Shown here: piece by piece, positions 21,124 to 28,345 of the stretch | Position numbering within the stretch: position 1 is the first letter of the stretch | Layout of the letters: each line of letters opens with the position of its first letter | DNA from: CAZVJA01 sp964626885 | GTDB taxonomy: Bacteria > Planctomycetota > Planctomycetia > Planctomycetales > Planctomycetaceae | NCBI GenBank assembly: GCA_964626885.1 | Contig: CAZVJA010000030.1 | Location: 1-36,034 of the forward strand | DNA: 36,034 nucleotides | Reading direction: 5' to 3' | Program-made: the position numbers and the translations under genes | The notes under the pieces: model-generated | What the model was told of the DNA's origin: nothing | Databases searched by the model: none | The model's input: only the letters and a program-made list of their open reading frames with translations

Positions 21124-22524
21124 GTGATGACGCACTCGAGTTGGAGAATCCAAATCGTCGCCGTGCTGGCGATGATCATGCTGGCGGGTTGTGGAGGAGC
21201 CTCATCAACAAAAGACTCGCCGGGTACGGCGGCATCGAATCCCGCAACGGCGAACTCCCCTCTGCCGAGTCCGCATCAGCCCGAGGGAGAATCGAAGAGC
21301 GAACCGACCGGCAAGGCCGCCCCCCCAGGAAAGGCGGAGACCAAGGTACCCCAGCGGCCCTCTCTCGCGAATGAATCGACCCCAACCGGAGCCCCCCCAA
21401 CTCCGGACTCTCCCGATGCCGCCGTCATGGCCGTACTGTTGGGGATTCGAGAGAAACACCCGGAGGCCGTCTGGGATTTCCTTCCCGGCTCGATGCAGCG
21501 TCATCTCAATGAGGCAGTGCGCGAGTTCGGTCGCTCCATCGACGCGGAGATGTGGAACCGTTCGATGGGACTGCTCAAAAAGATCGTGCAGATTTTCGAG
21601 ACGAAAAAAGAGTTCATCTTCGAGAACCCGCACTGGAAAACGGCGGAGCGAATCGACGCGCGGGAATTTCAGGCGCATTGGGACGACATCGTCGGACTGT
21701 GCAGCGCGCTGGTGAACAGTGAGCTATCGGACGTTGAACGCCTGAAGAAGTTCGACGGACGCGCGTTCCTCGCATCCACCGGTGCGAAGGTGATCGGATC
21801 GCTGGAGATGCTGTCAAAATCGGTGAAGAACAGCCCGTTTGGTTTGCTCGCGGATGTGAAAGTCAAGCTGAAATCGCGGAACGGAGAGGTTGCGGTCATC
21901 ACAATCGAAGTTCCCGGCCAGCCCCCCACCGACCATGAATTCGCTCTTCTGGAGGGGAAATGGTGCCCGCGATCCTGGGTGGAATCGGCACCGCGGCTCG
22001 AGGCCCTCCCGCCGATGATAGCCGGCGTGCTAAAGTCGGACCTGGTTGCGAAGCGGAAAGAAGTCTTCATGCAGGATCTCGATCTCGTCGAGCAGGGCAT
22101 CAACGACCTGCTCGACGCGAAGACCGCGAAGGAGTTCAACGACTACGTCGAGCAGGCGGTCATTCCGTTCCTGTCACAAAGGATTGAGAACCTGCGACCG
22201 AAGCCAGCGGCCTCGGATGTGAAGGCGACGGGAGGGAGCAGCAGCACGACTCCGGAAGGAGTGACGGTTGTCGTGAAAGGAATGCTCGACGAGAAAGCGG
22301 CAGACGCGCTCAGTCTCAAACTTGCCGGTTTATCGGACAATACGAAATTGAGCGTCGTGATCGGCCCCACCATAAAAGGGGAAACGACGGAGTTTATTGT
22401 GACTCCCGTCGCCGACGTTCAGCGATTTGCATCGCGCCTTGAGATCGGCAAGGTGGTCGCGGTCGACGCCGCGGTACGCAGCGTAACGGTGGCTATTCCG
22501 TCCGAGAAGCCGGGCACTCCTTGA
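21124..22524 (+). CDS. Lipoprotein of unknown function
   Basis: The 466-residue protein starts at GTG 21124 (GGAGG eight bases upstream) or ATG 21127. A signal peptide ends in the lipobox MLAGC near residue 22, followed by a long Ser/Pro/Lys/Gly-rich linker to about residue 97. A helical domain (about 98-330) begins DAAVMAVLLGIREKHPEAVWDFLP, with a short beta stretch ending in the EGKWCPRSW segment. A second small alpha/beta domain lies at about 380-460 (TVVVKGMLDEKAADALSLKL), after another linker. The first part resembles secreted proteins that respond to or store a ligand, but I do not recognise a family. It stands alone, between LysR and a convergent small gene. Confidence 0.75.
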   Translation: MMTHSSWRIQIVAVLAMIMLAGCGGASSTKDSPGTAASNPATANSPLPSPHQPEGESKSEPTGKAAPPGKAETKVPQRPSLANESTPTGAPPTPDSPDAAVMAVLLGIREKHPEAVWDFLPGSMQRHLNEAVREFGRSIDAEMWNRSMGLLKKIVQIFETKKEFIFENPHWKTAERIDAREFQAHWDDIVGLCSALVNSELSDVERLKKFDGRAFLASTGAKVIGSLEMLSKSVKNSPFGLLADVKVKLKSRNGEVAVITIEVPGQPPTDHEFALLEGKWCPRSWVESAPRLEALPPMIAGVLKSDLVAKRKEVFMQDLDLVEQGINDLLDAKTAKEFNDYVEQAVIPFLSQRIENLRPKPAASDVKATGGSSSTTPEGVTVVVKGMLDEKAADALSLKLAGLSDNTKLSVVIGPTIKGETTEFIVTPVADVQRFASRLEIGKVVAVDAAVRSVTVAIPSEKPGTP

Positions 22525-22609
22525 AGTTCGCCTGGGGAAGTCTTGCCCAGTGTCGGCGCGCTGAGTGTGAAGCGCCAGTGATTTCGCGCGGACTCGTCAT
22601 GCTGCGGAG

Positions 22610-22819
22610 TCAGGCAGCGTCGGAGGCGGACTCTTCGTCGTCGTACACGAGGAAGAAGATGTTGTTGATCGCGTCTTCGAGATAGACCTTGATGTTCTCG
22701 CTCGAGACGGACTCCATAAGTTGTTCCAGTTGTTCGACGACACGATCCACCTCTTCACAGGTGATTTCTTCGTACTCGCTTTCGTCGAACATCCGATCAT
22801 CGAGGTTTTCGTCAGCCAT
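22610..22819 (-). CDS. Small acidic protein of unknown function
   Basis: The 69-residue protein is strongly acidic (MADENLDDRMFDESEYEE, then a helix CEEVDRVVEQLEQLMESV and a second helix SENIKVYLEDAINNIFFLV). It has no signal peptide or membrane segment. ATG 22819 is preceded by GGAGGA at a good distance, which favours it over the ATG at 22843. The two-helix acidic form suits a small binding or regulatory protein, but no function can be given. It lies downstream of a basic small protein on the same strand, with a 295-base gap. Confidence 0.75.
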   Translation of the reverse strand: MADENLDDRMFDESEYEEITCEEVDRVVEQLEQLMESVSSENIKVYLEDAINNIFFLVYDDEESASDAA

Positions 22820-23065
22820 GATTCCTCCTTCGAGACGGAGCATCCCCGACCGCCCGCTTGGGATCCGCTATTAATATCGACGCGGGCTTGCCGATCTCAT
22901 GAGGGGGAGACGGGCAGAGATGGGCCAACTTGCCTGAAGGAAATCCAGGCTTTCACGAATGGAACGAGCGGGAGCCAAAGGGTTGCCGTGCTGGAAGGAG
23001 TTGCCAGGAAACGCTTTGTGAAGACAGGGAGCGGAGAGTCCGGGGGGAGACCTTCTTTGGGATCC

Positions 23066-23082
23066 GGCGCATTACATGCGCC
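23066..23082 (-). terminator. Perfect hairpin downstream of the basic small protein
   Basis: GGCGCAT at 23066-23072 and ATGCGCC at 23076-23082 form a seven-pair stem with a three-base loop, 32 bases past the stop of the basic small protein. There is no T-run on that strand, so it may be a weak terminator or an mRNA end structure. Confidence 0.35.
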
Positions 23083-23114
23083 GCCCCCTTTGACCCCAGA
23101 TTCGCTTGGCCCGC

Positions 23115-23384
23115 CTACTTCTTTTTTCCGCGGCGGTTCTTGGCACTGGCAGTTTTTCGCCGGGTCGCTCCCTTGGCCTGAGCTTTCGTTTTCCCGGTAT
23201 GCGTCTTCTTTTTTGATTTCTTCTTTTTCTTTCGCGACTCGGCCTGGGAATGCACGTGGGTACTGACAGGTTCGGCTTGTGTTCCAGCCGACTTTTTGGG
23301 GGATGGTGTTTTGCTGCCGAAGACCTGGTCCCACCCATCCGCGAATTTGACGGTCGACCCGGTGTGCACAGTGTATCCGGTCAT
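23115..23384 (-). CDS. Small basic Lys-rich-tailed protein
   Basis: The 89-residue protein has a short folded-looking N-terminus (TGYTVHTGSTVKFADGWDQVFG) and a long Lys/Arg/Ala tail with a KKKKKSKKK run. The tail should bind nucleic acid or acidic surfaces. ATG 23384 has AGGAG about ten bases upstream. I recall small proteins with a YTVHTGS..F..GWD..F start in planctomycete genomes, but I know no function. The N-terminal motif argues that this is a real gene and not a random basic frame. Its neighbour downstream is acidic, so the two products could pair by charge; that is only speculation. Confidence 0.72.
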   Translation of the reverse strand: MTGYTVHTGSTVKFADGWDQVFGSKTPSPKKSAGTQAEPVSTHVHSQAESRKKKKKSKKKTHTGKTKAQAKGATRRKTASAKNRRGKKK

Positions 23385-23474
23385 GAGTCGCTTCTCCTCT
23401 AATCCTGGACCGTTGGCGAATTGCGACGTCTGTCGCAGGTTCCGCTGCGGTTCTACGTCAATACGCTGATTATT

Positions 23475-24506
23475 TTAGCTCTCGCCGAAGCCGAGCAGTC
23501 GGCGAATTCCTTCCCACGGTTGAATGTACGTCAGAAACGGGAGCCCGTCGACCGTCGGCTCCTGTTGCCCGGTAACGCCGTCGACCGCGGGACCATTTCG
23601 GACCATTTCTTCCAGCGCTCGGAGTTGTTGTCTCCGGTCGAGCGGCCGAAGAAACTCGGTTCGTTCCCGTAGAAGCAGGACTGCTGCCGCGAGTGCGAAC
23701 GCTCCCCAATTGCTCGTTCCCGCGATGATGTTCCAATGAGTCGCGACACGACACGGGATGCGAGCGCTTTGCTCCCCATCGAGTCGCCGCGCGAACTCTT
23801 CCCAGGGGACGCTCCCCATGCCGATCTCGTTCGCGCCGTCGCCGATGCCGATCGTTTTCGCATCTGGGAAGCGTTGACCGATCTCCTCGAACAGCCGGTG
23901 CGTTTCCGCGACGTACTCATCGATCGCGACGCCGCGCATGTTGTAACAATGGTCTTGGAACTCTAGCGGGACACGTGAGGTGAATGCCTCCAGTGGAGCC
24001 GGGCCGGTGCGTGCTTGTGCTTTGAAAGATTCGAGGGTGTGGTTCGGGCCGACCCGCTCAACCGCTATCAAATGTGTGAGCGATTGTCCTCCGGCGGAGC
24101 AGGTATCGGAATCGAAGAACTTTTCCGCTGAGTTTCGGACTCCTCGGGGAAACTCCAGCGGTTCGCGCGTGTAACCTGCCGCCTGTGCCGCTGCTCGGAC
24201 CGCCGACAAACACATGTTGTCGGTCACGAGGGTCGTGCGGATGCCAACCTCCTCAAGCGCGAGTGCGAGCAGCACCGCGCCAGGGGGGCCATCGGTCTCG
24301 GCGGCGGCAATTTGGGCAGACGGCACAAAAAAACCGGTGACAATCGCGGCATGGCGGCCGTGGTGCGCGAGGTGTTCGGCAGCTTCAGCCAGGTGGCCGG
24401 CGCACAACGGTCCATATTGCGACTCGGTGGAAATTAGACCACGGCGCGCGGGATCGCGGCGGATCAGTGCGTCAAAATCGTTGATCAATGCGCGCTCGGA
24501 GCTCAA
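23475..24506 (-). CDS. D-glutamate cyclase-like protein (DUF4392 type)
   Basis: The 343-residue protein matches the DUF4392/glutamate-cyclase pattern of human DGLUCY, which turns D-glutamate into 5-oxo-D-proline. Features are the N-terminal RRGL segment, VTGFFVPSAQIAAAETDGPPGAVLLALAL (in pieces), DHCYNMRGVAID, IGIGDGANEIGMGSVPW, and CRVATHWNIIAGTSNWGAFAL. The GDGANEIGMG motif is the clearest marker. It appears cytoplasmic. It begins at TTG 24506, with AAGGA nine bases upstream inside a small hairpin. It may help to clear D-glutamate released from cell-wall turnover; glutamate synthase genes lie a few kilobases away but are not in the same operon. Confidence 0.8.
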   Translation of the reverse strand: MSSERALINDFDALIRRDPARRGLISTESQYGPLCAGHLAEAAEHLAHHGRHAAIVTGFFVPSAQIAAAETDGPPGAVLLALALEEVGIRTTLVTDNMCLSAVRAAAQAAGYTREPLEFPRGVRNSAEKFFDSDTCSAGGQSLTHLIAVERVGPNHTLESFKAQARTGPAPLEAFTSRVPLEFQDHCYNMRGVAIDEYVAETHRLFEEIGQRFPDAKTIGIGDGANEIGMGSVPWEEFARRLDGEQSARIPCRVATHWNIIAGTSNWGAFALAAAVLLLRERTEFLRPLDRRQQLRALEEMVRNGPAVDGVTGQQEPTVDGLPFLTYIQPWEGIRRLLGFGES

Positions 24507-24512
24507 TGGATT

Positions 24513-24527
24513 TGATCCTTCGGATCA
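24513..24527 (-). promoter_or_regulatory. Hairpin sequestering the cyclase ribosome binding site
   Basis: On the mRNA, TGATCC, GAA and GGATCA form a six-pair stem that ends six bases before the TTG start. The Shine-Dalgarno AAGGA spans the loop and the 3' arm, so it is partly paired. Together with the TTG start this predicts low or controlled translation. Confidence 0.4.
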
Positions 24528-24790
24528 TTCTGCGGTGATATGTCGGATCGATGCAAGCGATGCACCTTCAGATCTGTTGCGAGGTTTCCTTCTCAGGGGC
24601 GGGAACAACCCTTTTGAGTTGTTCTTGGTTCTGAGAAAACGTGCGCGGCGCATTAATTGTCGGTGGACAGGCTCACCTGATGTTGCAAGAATCCGTCCTT
24701 GAACGGCCTTACGTAGCGCGCACATTGCGCAGCTCTCGCTGCAAGTACGTGGAGTGCCGGGGCATCCTCCTTTCAACCGCTGGATCGGCG

Positions 24791-25870
24791 ATGGAGAAAA
24801 AGAAGCTTTCAACTCAGGAGATTCTCGCGCGCGCCCGGCAACAAGCGGCTGGTGCCGAGGGCGGGCAGCCTCCTGCCTCTGACAAGCCTGCAGCTCCGGA
24901 TAAGGGGGCACCGGCGGAAGAAGCTGCGGCGAAGCCCGCGGCTGAGGTGTCGAAGCCTGCGGCAGCGGGTGGAGCTCCGAAGTCCACAAAAGACATTCTC
25001 GCTGCCGCACGTGCACAGGCCGGTGGCGCTGCGAAGCCTGCGGCGGGCGGCGAGGCGAAGCCCGCCGGGGCACCGAAATCCACCAAAGATATTCTGGCTG
25101 CCGCGCGGGCCCAGGCCGGATCTGGAGGGGGAGAGCCAGCAGGCAAGGCTTCTCCTGGTACCCCAAAGCCAACCGTGGCGAAGGCAGGTGCGGCGGCGCT
25201 GCCGGCAGGAGATCGTCCATCGCTGGATGAGATGCTCAAGGCGGTGCGCGAGGGAAAACCGGTCGAGGCGAGCGCCCAGGCGCAGGGTGGTGCCGTTCCG
25301 ACGCTTCCGCCCCGTCCACAGAAACCGGCACCGGTGGCGAAGAAAGCGGAGCCAGTCGAGAAGCGGCGAAATTTTCTCGTGGTGCTGGTGGCAACTCCTT
25401 TCGCATTTGCTTGGACCCTCTTCACGATGACATCCGCGATCGCGGCACTGGCAACGGCACGGTTCATGATGCCGAATGTGCTCGTCGAGCCGCCAAGCAA
25501 GTTCAAGGTGGGGCCGGCGAGCGATTATCCCCCCGGTGCGGTCTCAACAAAGTGGACGGCGCAGTTCGGCGTTTGGATAGTCCACACGATGTACAAGGGG
25601 AAGGATTTGATCTATGCGTTGCAGACCGTCTGCACGCATCTTGGCTGCACCCCCAACTGGTTGGAGGGGGAGCAGAAATTCAAGTGCCCGTGCCACGGAT
25701 CAGGGTTCTACATTACTGGCGTCAACTTCGAGGGGCCGGCCCCCCGCCCGCTGGAGCGAATGGGAATTCGGGTGGCCGAGGATGGAATGCTGGAAGTCGA
25801 TAAGAGTGTGAAGTTTCAGGAAGAGATGGGGCAGTGGGAAGATCCCGCGAGCTTTGTGCAGGTCGGCTAG
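24791..25870 (+). CDS. Rieske iron-sulfur protein with long repeat-bearing N-terminus
   Basis: This is the 2Fe-2S subunit that takes an electron from quinol in a cytochrome bc complex. From ATG 24791 it has 359 residues, about twice the usual length. Residues 1-192 form an Ala/Pro/Lys-rich cytoplasmic extension with the motif STKDILAAARAQA at 65-77 and 97-109, a variant at 7-19 and a weaker one at 143-154. A membrane anchor covers about 195-222. The Rieske fold follows, with ligands in CTHLGC (281-286) and CPCHGSGF (299-306), the latter with the usual disulfide cysteines. It is the first gene of the respiratory cluster; no strong Shine-Dalgarno is visible. The frame extends upstream to 24641 but that part is not protein-like. 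Confidence 0.93.
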   Translation: MEKKKLSTQEILARARQQAAGAEGGQPPASDKPAAPDKGAPAEEAAAKPAAEVSKPAAAGGAPKSTKDILAAARAQAGGAAKPAAGGEAKPAGAPKSTKDILAAARAQAGSGGGEPAGKASPGTPKPTVAKAGAAALPAGDRPSLDEMLKAVREGKPVEASAQAQGGAVPTLPPRPQKPAPVAKKAEPVEKRRNFLVVLVATPFAFAWTLFTMTSAIAALATARFMMPNVLVEPPSKFKVGPASDYPPGAVSTKWTAQFGVWIVHTMYKGKDLIYALQTVCTHLGCTPNWLEGEQKFKCPCHGSGFYITGVNFEGPAPRPLERMGIRVAEDGMLEVDKSVKFQEEMGQWEDPASFVQVG

Positions 25871-26034
25871 CCGCGACGTGAAATTGCGAGGTTCTTCGTC
25901 TGGGTCGATTCGGGGAATTGTTGTCCAGGCGAGTTTGGGTCAGACAGGTATTTTTCAAGACGCGCCCGCCGTGAAACGCGGCCGCGCAACCCGCCTTCGG
26001 TGGCGCGGGTGAAGTAAGAGGGAAGAGGGGCAAG

Positions 26035-26808
26035 ATGTCCGTCGGGGACTATATTCGCGACTCGCAAATCTGGAAGAGTATCTTCCGGCACCCGGCTCCG
26101 CATGATCGGAGAAACCGGGTGGTCGTCATGCTGACGAACTTCTTTCTGCACCTTCATCCGGTTTCCATCAAAGAGCAGGGGATCGCCCTCTCATACACTT
26201 GGTGCATGGGCGGAATCACCTTTTTCCTCTTCCTGGTCGAGACGATTACCGGCGTGCTGTTGATGTTCTACTACCGGCCGACGCTGGAGTGGGCGTTTAA
26301 CGATATTCTCGCGCTCCGCGACGTGACGACGCTGGGAATCATGCGGGAGATTCATCGCTGGGGGGCCCACGCGATGGTGATTACCGTGTGGCTGCACATG
26401 TATCGTGTGTTTCTCACCGGCAGCTATAAGCCCCCTCGCGAGTTCAACTGGGTCGTCGGCGTGCTGCTGCTGGTGCTGACGCTGCTCCTGTCATTCACCG
26501 GATATTTGCTGCCGTGGGACCAGTTGGCGATCTGGGCCATTACAGTCGGTTCGAATATGGCCCGCGCAACGCCGTTTCTGGGGCATGAGGGACCCGGGGC
26601 GCAGTTGTTGAACGTGGGCGGTTTCGATTTGATTACGAACGCCAGCGACGCACGATTTTTGCTGCTGGGCGGCCGATTCGTCGGCGAGGCGACTTTGAAT
26701 CGGTTCTACATCATGCACTGCGTGGCGATTCCGCTGGTGGTGGCGGGGTTGATTGCCATTCACTTCTGGCGGGTGCGCAAAGATGGCGGGATTAGCCAGC
26801 CGCTGTAG
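26035..26808 (+). CDS. Cytochrome b6-type N-terminal subunit
   Basis: The 257-residue integral membrane protein carries the two b hemes of a quinol-oxidising complex. Heme ligands are His107 and His121 (IHRWGAH ... WLHMYR), 14 apart, and His228 and His243 (RFYIMHCV ... IHFWR), 15 apart; the second spacing is that of b6 rather than mitochondrial cytochrome b. Four membrane helices are seen and the end RKDGGISQPL matches b6 (RKQGISGPL). Cys57 in SYTWCMGGIT lines up with Cys35 of b6 (FYCLGGIT), which binds heme c_n covalently. AGAGGGG precedes ATG 26035. The gap to the Rieske gene is 164 bases. Confidence 0.95.
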   Translation: MSVGDYIRDSQIWKSIFRHPAPHDRRNRVVVMLTNFFLHLHPVSIKEQGIALSYTWCMGGITFFLFLVETITGVLLMFYYRPTLEWAFNDILALRDVTTLGIMREIHRWGAHAMVITVWLHMYRVFLTGSYKPPREFNWVVGVLLLVLTLLLSFTGYLLPWDQLAIWAITVGSNMARATPFLGHEGPGAQLLNVGGFDLITNASDARFLLLGGRFVGEATLNRFYIMHCVAIPLVVAGLIAIHFWRVRKDGGISQPL

Positions 26809-26914
26809 TGCTGGGTGGGTCGGTGCGGCCGACGTTGGATCGAATTTTCAGCGGGGCTCGTGGAAGCGTGTGGTTTCTGTAGTTCTTTTGTTTGCCTGAC
26901 GGACGGTACCGAGG

Positions 26915-28300
26915 ATGTTCGACTCTCATCCCGATCTGACGACGAAAGTCATTCAGGGGCTCGGCTGGATTTATCTGGTCTTGTTCGCGATGAATGCCTG
27001 CTGGACGGTGCGCAGCTTTAAGCTGGGGGGGCACACGCGTGTTCGCCTGCTCGGCTTGCTCGAGTCCGAGCAGGAGCTTCCCACCGCGGCCTTCTGGGCC
27101 TTGTATTCCATCTTCCTGTTCCTGATCGCCTTGGCGCACTTTGCGACGGCGGACCCGGCCTCAAAGTTCTTGATTCGTCTGCCGGAATGGTTCAAGGCCT
27201 ACGTCGATTTTGTTGTTGCCGATCCCCGTCTCTTCTTCGCGGGTTCGATGATCGCTTTTATCGTGATGTTCATGGTGCGGGAATGGCTGGTGAAGCCGAC
27301 CGTTGCCTGGGTGCTGTTGAACATCTCGCTGCTGTTCCTCGCCCTCAGCATGACCGACTACGACTTCCGGCAGATCGTCGGCAAGCCCGACAATGTGCCG
27401 ATCGTCGCGATGTTGTTCATTGTCGGCTATTTCACCTGGCTGTATTTCAAGCGGGCGGTCGATAACGACCATCGTGTCGCGGAAGGGCGGCCGTTGTTCG
27501 AGAGTGAAAAGAACGAAAAGGTTCTCGTCTGGCCCGACCTTGTCTACACCGAGCTGATCTGCATGGTGGTGTTGACGGTGATCCTTGTGGCGTGGGGCAT
27601 CGGCCTGCAGGCGCCGCTGGAAGAGCCGGCCTCCTCGGTGAAAACGCCGAACCCGTCGAAAGCGCCGTGGTACTTCCTCGGTTTGCAGGAAATGCTCGTT
27701 TATTACGATCCGTGGCTGGCAGGGGTTGTTTTCCCGAGCATGATCATCGTCGGCCTGATGGCGATTCCGTACATCGACTTCAACAAGAAGGGGAACGGGT
27801 ACTACACGTTCAACGAGCGGAAGTTCGCCATCGTGACCTTCATGTTCGGCTTTTTGCCGCTGTGGATCGCCATGATCATTCTGGGGACATTCTTGCGAGG
27901 GCCGAACTGGAATATCTTCGGCATCTACGAATTCTGGGATGTGCACAAGCTCGAGGTGCTCAACAACGTCAACCTGTCGGAGATGTTCTGGCTGAACGGG
28001 CTGCACCAGCCGCTGCCCGTGGCGCCGGCCGGTTCGTCCGGGTGGTTGCAGGCGGGTTATATCCTCCTGCGGGAGGCGCCCGGTTTCATCGCGGTGCTGG
28101 CCTACCTGATGGTGTTGCCGCCGGTGCTGGCGCTGCTCCCCTATTTCCGTAATTTTTACAGTCGGATGGGTTTCATCCGTTACATGGTGCTGACGAACGT
28201 CGGGCTGATGATGGCGGCGCTGCCGATCAAAATGGTGCTCCGCTGGGCCATCAACCTGAAGTACATCGTCGCCATCCCGGAATGGTTTTTTAACATCTGA
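26915..28300 (+). CDS. Enlarged subunit-IV-like cytochrome b C-terminal protein
   Basis: The 461-residue protein has about ten predicted membrane helices. Residues of about 205-330 match subunit IV / cytochrome b C-terminal region: VYTELICMVVLTVILV, then the Qo-site position at 250-253, then DPWLAGVVFPSMIIVGLMAIPYID (in pieces). The usual PEWY is APWY here, so the conserved Glu is replaced by Pro251. About 200 residues with roughly five helices precede this part, and a further pair of helices follow it. Subunit IV of b6f is only about 160 residues, so two extra membrane modules are present. It starts 106 bases after the cytochrome b6-like gene. ATG 26915 lacks a well-spaced Shine-Dalgarno. 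Confidence 0.9.
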   Translation: MFDSHPDLTTKVIQGLGWIYLVLFAMNACWTVRSFKLGGHTRVRLLGLLESEQELPTAAFWALYSIFLFLIALAHFATADPASKFLIRLPEWFKAYVDFVVADPRLFFAGSMIAFIVMFMVREWLVKPTVAWVLLNISLLFLALSMTDYDFRQIVGKPDNVPIVAMLFIVGYFTWLYFKRAVDNDHRVAEGRPLFESEKNEKVLVWPDLVYTELICMVVLTVILVAWGIGLQAPLEEPASSVKTPNPSKAPWYFLGLQEMLVYYDPWLAGVVFPSMIIVGLMAIPYIDFNKKGNGYYTFNERKFAIVTFMFGFLPLWIAMIILGTFLRGPNWNIFGIYEFWDVHKLEVLNNVNLSEMFWLNGLHQPLPVAPAGSSGWLQAGYILLREAPGFIAVLAYLMVLPPVLALLPYFRNFYSRMGFIRYMVLTNVGLMMAALPIKMVLRWAINLKYIVAIPEWFFNI

Positions 28301-28345
28301 CCGTTTTTTCATTTGGCCGTTTTGTTCGAGGAGAGGTGAGCGCCC

